Positions 1 to 8,578 of a DNA stretch of 64,000 nt are shown here, piece by piece. The stretch covers positions 186,001 to 250,000 of the forward strand of contig NZ_JACJUK010000005.1 of NCBI RefSeq assembly GCF_014235875.1. Reading direction: 5' to 3'. The notes beneath the pieces are model-generated. The model did no database searches. It was not told where the DNA came from and saw nothing but the letters and a program-made list of their open reading frames with translations. The translations under genes were made by a program, and so were the position numbers. Position 1 is the first letter of the stretch. Every line of letters begins with the position of its first letter. This DNA comes from Croceivirga lutea. GTDB taxonomy: Bacteria; Bacteroidota; Bacteroidia; Flavobacteriales; Flavobacteriaceae.

Positions 1-101
1 ATTAAAACCTCTGCAGCTGCTTTCTTCAGTTCGTCTAGTAGGTCTAATACCGGGGCTATTTGTTGCCCTTCGTAAACCTGACCATATATAGCTACTTTCA
101 T
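1..101 (-). CDS. nadK: NAD kinase, N-terminal fragment (runs off the window)
   Basis: The first ~33 residues begin MKVAIYGQ and run on through a Leu/Glu/Lys-rich helix, which matches the start of Bacteroidota NAD kinases (ATP-dependent phosphorylation of NAD to NADP). The ATG at 101 is preferred; an in-frame ATG at 110 would overlap the CBS gene stop. The gene lies directly downstream of the CBS-domain gene on the same strand, so the two are probably co-transcribed. The catalytic GGDG motif lies outside the window, so the call rests on the N-terminus and the typical neighbourhood. Confidence 0.7.
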   Translation of the reverse strand, partial: MKVAIYGQVYEGQQIAPVLDLLDELKKAAAEVL

Positions 102-102
102 T

Positions 103-759
103 CTAGACATTCAAATACTTCTCTAAATAAGCTGACCGTTGTTTTAAGTCTTCCAAGAATTGGTCATCAGTATTTCCAAATTCTATATTGTAGTTGTAGC
201 GTCTAAAAGTTTGCGTTACCTCATTTAAATTAGAAGCTCCTATTTTTAGGGTAATATGTACTACATCATTTTGACTATCAGAAATAAAAGCGCCTAAAAC
301 TTTAGTATTATTACTTTCTACAATTTGAGCCACCTCACTAAAAGAATAGTCTTTTATACCCTTTGACACTACTAAAATACCTCCAGGTTCGGTAAAGAAA
401 GGAGTTCCTATAAACTCAGAAACCACATGGTTTAAATCATAATAACCTTTAACTAAACTATCTTCATCTAAAATGGGTAAAATGTTAGCTTCATTTCTTG
501 CAAACTTTTCCAAAACATCTAACCAAGACGTTTCTGCTGTTACAAAAAACGACTCTAAATCATATCTAAATTGCTCTATTTTTTGATGAGACTCAAAACA
601 AGCAAGGTCATTTTCAGATAATAACCCAATAAAGATATTATTCTCTGTTACCGCAACATGTGAGTATGTAGTTTCAACAAAAAAGTCGATTACCTTAGAA
701 ATTGAATCATTCAATTCAAATACCGGAAGCGTTGTTAATATGTGGTTTTGGATGTTCAT
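103..759 (-). CDS. CBS-domain protein upstream of nadK
   Basis: This 218-residue soluble protein has two CBS motifs in roughly residues 5-120, with the typical patterns SHVAVTENNIFIGLLSENDL and NILPILDEDSLVKGYYDL. A C-terminal ACT-like segment (about 127-215) starts with GILVVSKG. CBS pairs bind adenosyl ligands and regulate partner proteins; no catalytic domain is attached. It ends 2 bases before the nadK ATG, so translational coupling is likely and a regulatory link to NAD(P) or nucleotide level is possible (inference). It is divergent from pdxJ. Confidence 0.8.
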   Translation of the reverse strand: MNIQNHILTTLPVFELNDSISKVIDFFVETTYSHVAVTENNIFIGLLSENDLACFESHQKIEQFRYDLESFFVTAETSWLDVLEKFARNEANILPILDEDSLVKGYYDLNHVVSEFIGTPFFTEPGGILVVSKGIKDYSFSEVAQIVESNNTKVLGAFISDSQNDVVHITLKIGASNLNEVTQTFRRYNYNIEFGNTDDQFLEDLKQRSAYLEKYLNV

Positions 760-816
760 AGCGCCAAATATTCTGCAAATTACAAATTAACCGTATCAAA
801 AGCTGTGCCCAGTTCG

Positions 817-824
817 TATTTTTG
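817..824 (+). promoter_or_regulatory. Candidate -7 element for pdxJ
   Basis: TATTTTTG matches the Bacteroidota -7 consensus TAnnTTTG exactly and lies 26 bases before the pdxJ ATG. No TTG is found at the expected -33 distance, so the call rests on one element and its position. Confidence 0.4.
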
Positions 825-850
825 TGAACTGTTATCCCATAAAAATAGCT

Positions 851-1564
851 ATGACCAAACTGAGCGTTAACATCAATAAATTGGCTACGTTGCGAAATTC
901 TAGAGGAGGAAACGTTCCAAATCTTTTAAAATCAGTTCAAGACATTGAATCTTTTGGTGCGCAAGGCATCACTATTCACCCAAGACCAGATGAACGACAT
1001 ATTAAATACCAAGACGCTTTAGACTTAAAAAATGTTGTAACCACAGAATACAATATTGAAGGTAACCCTATACCCAAGTTTATAGATTTGGTTTTAAAGA
1101 TTAAGCCCACACAAGTTACTTTAGTGCCAGATGCAGAAGACGCTATTACTTCTAATGCGGGTTGGAACACTGAAAAGCATTTAGATTTTCTAAAGGAAGT
1201 AATTGAAACTTTTAAATCTAACGGAATTCGCACCTCTATTTTCGTAGACCCCGACACCAAAATGGTTGAATGCGCTGCTAAAACTGGTACAGACCGCATT
1301 GAATTATATACTGAAAGTTTTGCCCATGCTTTTGCAATGGGGAATAAAGAAGGCATAATTCCATTTACAAAAGCCGCCGAAGTTGCCAACAAATTAAAAT
1401 TGGGCATCAACGCAGGGCACGATTTAAACTTAGATAACATTAAATTTTTCAAAGAAAATATACCTAACCTATTAGAAGTATCTATAGGCCATGCATTAAT
1501 ATGTGAGTCTATCTATTTGGGACTAGAAAATGTGGTTAACATGTATATACATCGATTAAAATAA
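851..1564 (+). CDS. pdxJ: Pyridoxine 5'-phosphate synthase
   Basis: PdxJ condenses 1-deoxyxylulose 5-phosphate with 3-amino-2-oxopropyl phosphate to give pyridoxine 5'-phosphate, the last step of DXP-dependent vitamin B6 synthesis. The 237-residue length is normal for the family. The N-terminal SVNINKLATLRNSRGG, the ITIHPRPDERHI segment, and the VTLVPDA and GINAGHDLNL motifs of the TIM barrel are all present. The frame is open from a GTG at 824, but the ATG at 851 gives the family N-terminus (MTKLSVNINK). The stop overlaps the next ATG by one base (TAATG), indicating translational coupling to the hydrolase. Confidence 0.96.
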   Translation: MTKLSVNINKLATLRNSRGGNVPNLLKSVQDIESFGAQGITIHPRPDERHIKYQDALDLKNVVTTEYNIEGNPIPKFIDLVLKIKPTQVTLVPDAEDAITSNAGWNTEKHLDFLKEVIETFKSNGIRTSIFVDPDTKMVECAAKTGTDRIELYTESFAHAFAMGNKEGIIPFTKAAEVANKLKLGINAGHDLNLDNIKFFKENIPNLLEVSIGHALICESIYLGLENVVNMYIHRLK

Positions 1565-2334
1565 TGGAGATTTTACATTCAAACATACTAGGCACAGGTG
1601 AACCATTATTAATTCTTCATGGTTTTCTTGGCATGTCTGATAATTGGAAAACATTAGGCTCTCAATATGCAGAAAACGGTTATCAGGTTCACTTAATAGA
1701 CCAACGTAACCATGGTAAAAGCTTTTGGTCAAATGAATTTGACTATCAAATTCTGGCAGATGATATGAAAAACTACTTGGATTATCATCAATTAGAAAAA
1801 GTTTGTTTGATTGGCCATTCTATGGGCGGTAAAGCTGCCATGCAGTTTGCCTGTTCTTATTCAGATAAAGTTAAAAAACTAATTATCGCAGATATTGCCC
1901 CTAAGTTTTACCCCCCTCACCATCAACAAATTGTAAATGCTTTAGCCGTATTAGATTTATCTCAACTTAATTCCAGAAAAGAAGCTGATGAAGCCTTAGC
2001 AAAAAATCTTAAAGACTTTGGGATTAGACAATTCTTACTTAAAAATTTGTATTGGGTTGAAAAAGGAAAGTTGGGGTTTAGATTTAATCTAGATGTTTTA
2101 AAAGAAAAGATGGAAGAAGTTGGTGAAAATTTAATCAACTCAGAAATATATAGAGGGGACACTTTATTTTTACGAGGAGATAAATCAGAATACATTTCTA
2201 ATAGTGATTTGAGCACCATAAAAAATTACTTTCCAGATGCGTTATTAGAAACCATTGACAATGCAGGACATTGGCTGCATGCAGAAAATCCAAAACAATT
2301 CTTTGAACGTACCATAAATTTCCTAAAAAGTTAA
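1564..2334 (+). CDS. Alpha/beta-fold hydrolase (YbfF-like esterase)
   Basis: This 256-residue cytoplasmic alpha/beta hydrolase has the oxyanion motif HGFLG (residues 19-23), the nucleophile elbow GHSMGG with Ser86, an acidic residue near LRGDKSEYI and the C-terminal His in AGHWLHAE. The arrangement resembles E. coli YbfF and similar acyl-thioester/ester hydrolases. The natural substrate cannot be read from sequence. It is translationally coupled to pdxJ (one-base overlap), a frequent arrangement in Flavobacteriia, but no direct role in B6 metabolism is implied by its motifs. Confidence 0.85.
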   Translation: MEILHSNILGTGEPLLILHGFLGMSDNWKTLGSQYAENGYQVHLIDQRNHGKSFWSNEFDYQILADDMKNYLDYHQLEKVCLIGHSMGGKAAMQFACSYSDKVKKLIIADIAPKFYPPHHQQIVNALAVLDLSQLNSRKEADEALAKNLKDFGIRQFLLKNLYWVEKGKLGFRFNLDVLKEKMEEVGENLINSEIYRGDTLFLRGDKSEYISNSDLSTIKNYFPDALLETIDNAGHWLHAENPKQFFERTINFLKS

Positions 2335-2349
2335 ATTTGGTTATTATTT

Positions 2350-2365
2350 ATTATGCATGCATAAT
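2350..2365. repeat. Perfect 16-bp palindrome
   Basis: ATTATGCATGCATAAT is a perfect inverted repeat with no spacer, lying 16 bases after the hydrolase stop and about 95 bases before the SGNH lipoprotein start. It could be an operator for a dimeric regulator. A/T-rich palindromes also arise by chance. Confidence 0.4.
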
Positions 2366-2376
2366 TTTTTTACCGT

Positions 2377-2400
2377 AAAAATTGCGGGTATCGCAATTTT
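2377..2400 (+). terminator. Hairpin after the pdxJ-hydrolase operon, possible terminator
   Basis: AAAATTGCG (2378-2386) and CGCAATTTT (2392-2400) form a perfect 9-bp stem with a 5-base loop. The only U-run is the 3' arm itself (TTTT), so termination would be weak. It may instead act as a leader hairpin or operator for the lipoprotein gene that follows. Confidence 0.4.
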
Positions 2401-2460
2401 CACATAGATTTGGTTACAAAGGATTAACATAGAATTTAACTTAAACTAAACTCAGAATAA

Positions 2461-3981
2461 ATGAAAAAAATGTTCTCCCTGCTAGCACTTAGCAGTCTAG
2501 TGTTGATTTCATGCCAAGAAGACGATGTAGTGGCAGATGACCCAATAGTGCAGGAAGACCCAGTAAATTATACCAGTGGTTCAGCAGATTTCTCTAATTA
2601 TGTATCCATAGGTAATTCTTTAACAGCCGGTTTTTCTGACAATGCTCTTTTTATATCTGGGCAAGAAGCATCTTTTCCTAATATGCTAGCAAGCAATTTT
2701 GCACTAGCTGGAGGTGGAGCGTTTACCCAGCCATTAATGGCAGACAATCTTGGTGGACTTACTCTTGGTGGTAATCCCATATCTGGAAATCGTTTAATAT
2801 TATCTTTTGCTTCTGGCAGTCCAACTCCAGTTCCAGTAAGTGGACAAGGTTCAACAGAGGTATCAAACAATGTAGGAGGGCCTTTCAATAATATGGGCGT
2901 TCCGGGAGCTAAAAGTTATCATTTATTAGCTCCTGGTTATGGCAATGTTGCAGGTGTTGCGGCTGGGTTAGCTAATCCGTATTACGCTAGAATGGCGACA
3001 GCAGCTGACGCCACTGTTTTAGGAGATGCAGCAAGCGTTGGCGCAACTTTCTTTTCACTTTGGATTGGTAATAATGATGTTTTAGGTTATGTAGTTTCAG
3101 GTGGTTCTGGGGTTGACCAAATTGGCAATCTAGACCCAAGCACATATGGTGGTTCAGATATTTCAGACCCAAATGTTGTAGCTGGTTCCATAGATGCCAT
3201 TATTCAAACAATGAAGGCTAATGGAGCAGATGGTGTTATAGCCAATATTCCAGATGTCTTAACTATACCTTATTTAAATACGGTACCTCACAACCCAGTA
3301 CCTTTAGATGCCGCGACCGCTACATTGTTAAACGGAGCCTATGCAAGCTACAATCAAGCATTATTAGCATTTGCCACAGATCAAAACCCTTTAGGAACGC
3401 CATTAATTTCTATGGAAGAAGCACAACAACGCACCATAAGTTTTGAGGCAGGTGAAACCAATGCTGTAGTAATTATTGATGAAGATTTAACAGATTTAAC
3501 CGCAATAAGTCCTGCATTAATAAACATGCGTCAGGCTACTGCAGAAGACAAATTAGTTTTACCATCAAGCGCATTTATAGGAACGCTAGCTAATGAAGCT
3601 GATCCAACATCTATAAATGGTGTAGCCATTCCTTTAGCTGATAATTGGGTACTTACGCCTCAAGAGCAAGAAACAGCAGCTTCAGCAGTAATAGCTTTTA
3701 ATGCAGTTATAAGTAATTTAGCAACAGCTTATGATTTGGCATTAGTAGATGCTAACAGTCTGTTATTAGAATTAAACAGCACTGGCTTTGTTCTAGCAGA
3801 TGGTAGTGTGGTTACTGGCACATTTGGTACTGGTGGTGGATTTTCATTAGATGGTGTTCACCCATCACCCAGAGGTTATGCAATTATAGCTAATGCCTTT
3901 GTTGAGGCTATTAACGCAAAATTTCAATCTAATTTACCCGGCGTTAATCCGTTAGATTATACGGGATTATATCTAGAATAA
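2461..3981 (+). CDS. SGNH/GDSL-type hydrolase lipoprotein
   Basis: This 506-residue protein has a lipoprotein signal peptide with lipobox LISC (Cys18), followed by an acidic stretch (EDDVVADD) consistent with a Bacteroidota lipoprotein. SGNH hydrolase blocks are visible: block I as SIGNSLTAG with nucleophile Ser53 (GNSL rather than GDSL), block III as IGNND around residues 202-206, and block V as DGVH with Asp464 and His467. It is longer than compact GDSL esterases because of insertions in the middle. It probably acts on lipid or carbohydrate esters at the outer membrane; the substrate is unknown. A strong terminator follows. Confidence 0.85.
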   Translation: MKKMFSLLALSSLVLISCQEDDVVADDPIVQEDPVNYTSGSADFSNYVSIGNSLTAGFSDNALFISGQEASFPNMLASNFALAGGGAFTQPLMADNLGGLTLGGNPISGNRLILSFASGSPTPVPVSGQGSTEVSNNVGGPFNNMGVPGAKSYHLLAPGYGNVAGVAAGLANPYYARMATAADATVLGDAASVGATFFSLWIGNNDVLGYVVSGGSGVDQIGNLDPSTYGGSDISDPNVVAGSIDAIIQTMKANGADGVIANIPDVLTIPYLNTVPHNPVPLDAATATLLNGAYASYNQALLAFATDQNPLGTPLISMEEAQQRTISFEAGETNAVVIIDEDLTDLTAISPALINMRQATAEDKLVLPSSAFIGTLANEADPTSINGVAIPLADNWVLTPQEQETAASAVIAFNAVISNLATAYDLALVDANSLLLELNSTGFVLADGSVVTGTFGTGGGFSLDGVHPSPRGYAIIANAFVEAINAKFQSNLPGVNPLDYTGLYLE

Positions 3982-3995
3982 ATTAAAGAAAATAC

Positions 3996-4003
3996 TATAT
4001 TTA
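3996..4003 (+). promoter_or_regulatory. Possible -7 element ahead of the small membrane protein
   Basis: TATATTTA is a one-mismatch version of TAnnTTTG just upstream of the terminator hairpin that precedes the ATG at 4034. If used, the transcript would start within the hairpin. No -33 element was identified. Confidence 0.25.
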
Positions 4004-4005
4004 CA

Positions 4006-4033
4006 GGGCATCCTAACGATGCCCTTTTTTTTT
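4006..4033 (+). terminator. Rho-independent terminator after the SGNH lipoprotein gene
   Basis: GGGCATC (4006-4012) pairs with GATGCCC (4018-4024) around the loop CTAAC, followed by nine T residues. The T-run ends exactly at the ATG of the next gene. Confidence 0.88.
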
Positions 4034-4384
4034 ATGAAATTTCTTTTAAGAATATTATTAAGTGCGGGAGCCGTTTTAATACTAGCTAACGTTCTACCCG
4101 GAGTAACAGTAACTTCTTTTACAGTAGCTTTAATTGTTGCTATTGTATTAGGGTTATTAAACTTTATTGTTAAGCCTATTTTGGTCATCCTCACCTTACC
4201 AATTACCATTTTAACTTTAGGTATATTCTTATTGTTCATAAACGCGATAATAATTCTGCTTGCAGATGCTTTTATTGATGGCTTTGCCGTAAGCAATATT
4301 TGGTGGGCAATTATTTTTAGCCTTTTGCTTTCATTCTTACAATCTATATTCTTCTCACTTTTAAAAGAGGACAAAAAATCATAG
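4034..4384 (+). CDS. Small integral membrane protein, phage-holin family 4 / YvlD type
   Basis: The start MKFLLRILL at 4034 is preferred to the in-frame ATG at 4019, because that ATG lies inside the terminator stem. The 116-residue protein consists almost entirely of four hydrophobic helices with the family motif ANVLPGV and the NFIVKPIL turn, ending in a short charged tail (KEDKKS). Members of this family (Pfam PF04020) are widespread small inner-membrane proteins and, despite the name, are not linked to phage here. The function is unknown. The start codon touches the upstream T-run. Confidence 0.75.
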   Translation: MKFLLRILLSAGAVLILANVLPGVTVTSFTVALIVAIVLGLLNFIVKPILVILTLPITILTLGIFLLFINAIIILLADAFIDGFAVSNIWWAIIFSLLLSFLQSIFFSLLKEDKKS

Positions 4385-4415
4385 TTTCTTTATTGATTTT
4401 CAGGAGCATAAAAAC

Positions 4416-4446
4416 TTGCTGCATCAAAGAAAATGCACTACTTTTG
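4416..4446 (+). promoter_or_regulatory. Promoter of tig
   Basis: TTG (4416-4418), 20 bases, then TACTTTTG (4439-4446) fits the Bacteroidota promoter form TTG-N17-23-TAnnTTTG. It lies 29 bases before the tig ATG. Confidence 0.6.
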
Positions 4447-4475
4447 CCATCCTTTTTTAAAATCAATTTGTAACG

Positions 4476-5798
4476 ATGAATATCACCAAAGAGCAGTTAG
4501 ATGATTTAAACGCAATTGTAAAAGTTGCTATTACCAAAGATGACTATGAAGACAAGGTGAACAAAATCCTTAACGACTATAGAAAGCAGGCAAATATTCC
4601 TGGTTTCAGAAAAGGACAAGTTCCAATGGGTTTAATCAAAAAACAATATGGTAGGGCTGTATTAGTAGATGAGGTAAATAAGCTTTTACAAGACAATTTA
4701 AACAAATACCTTACCGAAGAAAAATTAGATGTTCTTGGTAACCCGTTACCTAAACCACAAGATGATTTTGATTGGAGTGATGAAAATTTTGATTTTGAGT
4801 TTGAATTAGGTTTAGCACCTGATATTGATGTAAACTTAAAAACAAAAAAAGCAATAGTTAGCTATAAAATAGTTGCTGATAAAAAAATGGTAGACGAACA
4901 AGTAGAGCGTTTACAAAAGCAATATGGTAAGTTAGTAAACCACAATAAAATTGCTAAAAACTTTGAAGTTACTGGTACCTTCAAAAACGAGGCTGAAGAA
5001 ATAGACAACAAAACAACTATTGAATTAGCAAAAGTAAAAAGCAAGAAAGCCATAGATGCTTTAGTAGGAAAAACTGTAGGCGAAACAGTGAGTTTAAAAA
5101 CTAAAGGTTTATTTACTGAAGATTATTTACTTGCTTCTACATTAGGTATTGCATCAGATAAAGCAGAAAAATTAAATATTGACGTTGATTTTACAATTGA
5201 AGAAATTAACGAAAGAGAGTTAGCAGAATTAAATCAGGAATTTTTTGATAAACTATTTGGTGAAGGCAATGTTTCTTCTTTGGAAGAAATGAAAACTAAA
5301 ATCAAAGAAGACTCAGAAAAACAATTTGAACAGCAAGCTGACCAAAAATTATTGAATGATATTACTGAAAAACTAATAGAAGACACAAAGTTTGAGCTTC
5401 CTGCTGCTTTTCTTAAAAAATGGATTCAGGTAAGTGGAGAAAATCCACTAACAGACCAAGAAGCTTCAGAAGAATATGAAAAATCAGAAAAAGGTTTACG
5501 TTATCAGCTAATTGAAGCACAACTAATAAAAGACAACGATATAAAAGTTGAATTTGATGAGTTAAAGGAATTTTCTAAAGGTTTCATCAAATCTCAGATG
5601 GCTCAATATGGCCACACTAACCCAACAGAAGAGGAGTTAGAAAATGTTGCTATGAGAATCATGAGTAATCAAGAAGAAGTTAAGCGTATTTCTGAACAAT
5701 TAATGAGTCAAAAATTATTAGACCTCTATAAAGAAAAAGCAAATCTTAAAACTAAAGAGGTTTCTTATGAGAACTTTATAAAAGAGGCTTACAAATAG
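4476..5798 (+). CDS. tig: Trigger factor chaperone
   Basis: Trigger factor binds ribosomes at the exit tunnel and shields nascent chains. The ribosome-docking signature is present as GFRKGQVP (normally GFRxGKxP) near residue 45. A middle PPIase-like region (about 150-245, degenerate relative to FKBP) follows, then a long helical C-terminal chaperone domain. At 440 residues it has the usual length. It has its own promoter and is followed by a terminator, then clpP and clpX; this tig-clpP-clpX order is widely conserved and joins folding and proteolysis functions. Confidence 0.95.
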   Translation: MNITKEQLDDLNAIVKVAITKDDYEDKVNKILNDYRKQANIPGFRKGQVPMGLIKKQYGRAVLVDEVNKLLQDNLNKYLTEEKLDVLGNPLPKPQDDFDWSDENFDFEFELGLAPDIDVNLKTKKAIVSYKIVADKKMVDEQVERLQKQYGKLVNHNKIAKNFEVTGTFKNEAEEIDNKTTIELAKVKSKKAIDALVGKTVGETVSLKTKGLFTEDYLLASTLGIASDKAEKLNIDVDFTIEEINERELAELNQEFFDKLFGEGNVSSLEEMKTKIKEDSEKQFEQQADQKLLNDITEKLIEDTKFELPAAFLKKWIQVSGENPLTDQEASEEYEKSEKGLRYQLIEAQLIKDNDIKVEFDELKEFSKGFIKSQMAQYGHTNPTEEELENVAMRIMSNQEEVKRISEQLMSQKLLDLYKEKANLKTKEVSYENFIKEAYK

Positions 5799-5814
5799 CA
5801 TTATAAATAATGAG

Positions 5815-5822
5815 TATCTTTA
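5815..5822 (+). promoter_or_regulatory. Possible -7 element for clpP
   Basis: TATCTTTA is one mismatch from TAnnTTTG and sits directly before the terminator hairpin in the clpP leader. Use of this site would put the hairpin in the 5' leader of clpP. No TTG is present at the -33 position. Confidence 0.3.
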
Positions 5823-5859
5823 CGGTTCTGAAAAATAATATTTTCAGAACCGTTTTTTT
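5822..5859 (+). terminator. Strong terminator between tig and clpP
   Basis: ACGGTTCTGAAAA (5822-5834) and TTTTCAGAACCGT (5841-5853) form a perfect 13-bp stem with a 6-base loop, followed by a T-run to 5859. It ends 24 bases before the clpP ATG. Confidence 0.92.
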
Positions 5860-5883
5860 ATTTAAGAACTGCTTAAAATAGCT

Positions 5884-6564
5884 ATGGATTACGCAAAGGA
5901 ATTTGAAAAATTTGCCACTAAGGACCAAGGGGTAAACAGTATGTACTACGATAAATTAATCAGTAGCATGTACCCTGTAAGTATGACACCGAACATTATT
6001 GAAGAACGACAAATGAACATTGCCGTTTTTGATGTATTCTCAAGATTAATGATGGATCGTATCATTTTTATGGGAACTGGTATTAATGATCAAGTGGCTA
6101 ATATTATACAAGCACAGCTTTTATTTTTAGAAAGTACAGATGCTAACAAGGATATTTCTATCTACATTAACTCACCCGGAGGAGGTGTTTATGCCGGTTT
6201 AGGCATCTATGACACCATGCAATTTATTAAACCAGATGTTGCCACAATTTGCACTGGTATAGCCGCATCTATGGCAGCGGTATTATTATGCGCAGGACAA
6301 AAAGGCAAAAGAAGTGGATTGCCACACTCTAGAGTTATGATACATCAACCTTTATCAGGTGCTCAAGGCCAAGCTAGTGATATTGAAATTGCAGCCAAGG
6401 AGGTTTTAAAAATTAAAGACGAATTGTACCATATTATCTCAGAACATTCGGGGCAAACTTTTGATAAAGTTTATGAAGATAGTGACAGAGATTATTGGAT
6501 GAAAGCGCCAGACGCCAAGGAATATGGCATGATTGACGAAATTTTACAGCGAGAAAGAAATTAA
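5884..6564 (+). CDS. clpP: ATP-dependent Clp protease proteolytic subunit
   Basis: ClpP is the serine peptidase chamber that works with ClpX. The catalytic triad is visible as Ser129 in GIAASMAA, His154 in RVMIHQP and Asp201 in SDRDYWM; the Ser-His spacing (25) equals that of E. coli ClpP. The 226-residue length includes about 30 N-terminal residues beyond the mature fold, consistent with a propeptide. It is followed after 44 bases by clpX, so the two are probably one operon ending at the terminator at 7843. Confidence 0.97.
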   Translation: MDYAKEFEKFATKDQGVNSMYYDKLISSMYPVSMTPNIIEERQMNIAVFDVFSRLMMDRIIFMGTGINDQVANIIQAQLLFLESTDANKDISIYINSPGGGVYAGLGIYDTMQFIKPDVATICTGIAASMAAVLLCAGQKGKRSGLPHSRVMIHQPLSGAQGQASDIEIAAKEVLKIKDELYHIISEHSGQTFDKVYEDSDRDYWMKAPDAKEYGMIDEILQRERN

Positions 6565-6608
6565 TTAAGATCTTGCAGGTTTAATTATATCCCCCGAAAA
6601 ACATAAAT

Positions 6609-7844
6609 ATGGCTAAAGAGAATTTAGAGTGTTCCTTTTGTGGTAGAAAAAAACCAGAAACCAATTTGTTGATTGCTGGTTTAGATGCACATATATGTGA
6701 TCGCTGTATTGAACAAGCCTATAGTATTGTTGCTGAAGAGTCAAAACAATCTAAAAGTAATGACCTTTCATCAGAGTTGGTACTAAAGAAACCAATTGAA
6801 ATAAAGGAGTTTTTAGACACATTTGTAATTGGCCAAGAACGCACAAAAAAGGTAATGTCTGTTGCCGTTTACAATCACTACAAAAGATTATTACAACCAA
6901 AAGGTAAAGACCAAGATGTAGAAATACAAAAGAGTAATATTGTAATGGTTGGTCAAACGGGTACAGGTAAAACATTAATAGCCAAAACTATTGCAAGAAT
7001 GCTTAATGTACCTTTAGCTATTGTAGATGCTACGGTACTAACAGAAGCTGGATACGTTGGAGAAGATGTTGAAAGCATTTTAACTCGTTTATTACAAGCA
7101 GCAGATTACAATCTAGAAAAAGCCGAGCGTGGTATTGTTTTTATAGACGAAATAGACAAGATTGCTCGTAAAAGTGACAACCCTTCTATAACAAGAGACG
7201 TATCAGGTGAAGGTGTTCAGCAAGGTTTATTAAAATTATTAGAAGGAACCACGGTTAATGTTCCACCTAAAGGCGGAAGAAAGCATCCAGACCAAAAATT
7301 CATAGAAGTTAATACTGAAAACATTCTCTTTGTTGCTGGCGGTGCTTTTGATGGTATTGATAGAATTATTACTAAACGTTTGAATATGCAAGCCATTGGT
7401 TATAGTGCTTCTAAAGCAGAAGATAACTTAGACCAAGAAAACTTGTTACAATACATTATTCCGAAAGATTTAAAGGAGTTTGGTTTGATTCCAGAAATAA
7501 TTGGACGTTTGCCAGTATTAACACATATGAATCCTTTAGACAAGAAGACCTTACGTGCTATTTTAACTGAACCTAAAAATGCAATAATAAAGCAGTACGA
7601 AAAGTTGTTTGCTATGGACAATATTTCTTTTAGCATTACAGACCAAGCTTTAGACTATATTGTAGATAAAGCCATAGAGTACAAACTTGGCGCACGTGGT
7701 TTACGATCTTTATGCGAGGCAATTTTTACAGATGCCATGTTTGAATTACCAAGTACAGAAGACCAAGAATTTAAGGTTAGTAAAGCATATGCAGAAGAAA
7801 AACTCTCCATGGAGACGATTAAAAAATTAAAAGCTGTATCATAA
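6609..7844 (+). CDS. clpX: ATP-dependent Clp protease ATP-binding subunit ClpX
   Basis: ClpX unfolds tagged substrates and feeds them to ClpP. The N-terminal C4 zinc finger uses Cys8, Cys11, Cys30 and Cys33. The AAA+ core shows Walker A GQTGTGKT (115-122), Walker B FIDEID (178-183), the pore loop GYVGEDV and the arginine-finger region LGARGLRS near the C-terminus. At 411 residues it is full length. A bidirectional terminator follows immediately. Confidence 0.98.
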   Translation: MAKENLECSFCGRKKPETNLLIAGLDAHICDRCIEQAYSIVAEESKQSKSNDLSSELVLKKPIEIKEFLDTFVIGQERTKKVMSVAVYNHYKRLLQPKGKDQDVEIQKSNIVMVGQTGTGKTLIAKTIARMLNVPLAIVDATVLTEAGYVGEDVESILTRLLQAADYNLEKAERGIVFIDEIDKIARKSDNPSITRDVSGEGVQQGLLKLLEGTTVNVPPKGGRKHPDQKFIEVNTENILFVAGGAFDGIDRIITKRLNMQAIGYSASKAEDNLDQENLLQYIIPKDLKEFGLIPEIIGRLPVLTHMNPLDKKTLRAILTEPKNAIIKQYEKLFAMDNISFSITDQALDYIVDKAIEYKLGARGLRSLCEAIFTDAMFELPSTEDQEFKVSKAYAEEKLSMETIKKLKAVS

Positions 7845-7871
7845 AAAAAAGAGGCCAATAGCCTCTTTTTT
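7843..7871. terminator. Bidirectional terminator between clpX and a convergent gene
   Basis: A-run plus GAGGC (to 7855), loop CAATA, then GCCTC plus T-run (7861-7871) gives an 11-bp stem with T-runs on both strands. It serves clpX on plus and the hydrolase-like gene on minus. Confidence 0.9.
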
Positions 7872-7897
7872 ATTTTTTTATCTAAAGAACTGTTACG

Positions 7898-8437
7898 TTA
7901 AACAGCTTTCTTAACAGCTTTGCTTAGTAGTTGACCACAAACCATATCAATAATTTTCTCATCAGTATACATTTCATGGCCAAAATTAGATACGTAGTCT
8001 AGCTCAATTCCTAATTTATCAGCCCATTCATTATTGGGAGCAAATTCATCATTACCACCATATAACAGGTTAATCTGGCAATTTGGCTTTTCATTTTCTA
8101 AGCGAATTCTTGTAGCCGAAACAAGATTTAAAGACTTTACTGGCAAACCTTCTAAAGCAGCTTTATAAGCAATGGTGCCACCAGTGCTAAACGCTAAAAT
8201 GTGAGTGTCCTCAGTTACCTTTTTACGTAAATGCGCTACGGCGGTATCAATACCTCCGTTAACAAATGCCTTGTGTAAATTCTCTTTTGAACCCACTAAC
8301 TCATTAATACCAGCCAATTGTTGACAGTCAAAAAACTCGATATCATAATATTGCTGAAGGTATCCAAAATAAGAGGTAATCCAGAGGCCTTTCTTAACCC
8401 CCCACATATCTGAAAGTATTACTAGTTTTTCTGTCAT
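7898..8437 (-). CDS. Small alpha/beta-hydrolase-like protein
   Basis: The start MTEKLVILSDMWG at 8437 is preferred to the ATG at 8479, which adds a Cys/Ile-rich stretch without homology character. The 179-residue product shows an alpha/beta-hydrolase pattern: beta strand HILAFSTGG with the Ser-Thr-Gly-Gly elbow, an acidic residue in LLYGGNDEFAP, and a terminal His in NFGHEMY. The short length suggests a minimal fold without a lid. Substrate unknown. It is convergent with clpX. Confidence 0.65.
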   Translation of the reverse strand: MTEKLVILSDMWGVKKGLWITSYFGYLQQYYDIEFFDCQQLAGINELVGSKENLHKAFVNGGIDTAVAHLRKKVTEDTHILAFSTGGTIAYKAALEGLPVKSLNLVSATRIRLENEKPNCQINLLYGGNDEFAPNNEWADKLGIELDYVSNFGHEMYTDEKIIDMVCGQLLSKAVKKAV

Positions 8438-8578
8438 AATGATTAGAATTGTAAGATTTGAGTGACAAACATGACACACAAACGAGGCTTTTCACAAAAT
8501 ATTGGTTTAACTCTTTATTATTTCGATAAAATACCAATATTTAACGAAAACGTTTTCGAAAAACACCATTACCTCTTG

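Noticed and set aside
976-1452. Minus-strand ORF of 158 codons within pdxJ
   Set aside because: Antisense to pdxJ, which has clear family motifs.
4019-4034. ATG at 4019 as start of the small membrane protein
   Set aside because: It lies in the terminator stem; the ATG at 4034 gives the family N-terminus.
3973-4374. Minus-strand ORF antisense to the small membrane protein
   Set aside because: It crosses a terminator hairpin and mirrors the hydrophobic frame; the plus-strand protein fits a known family.
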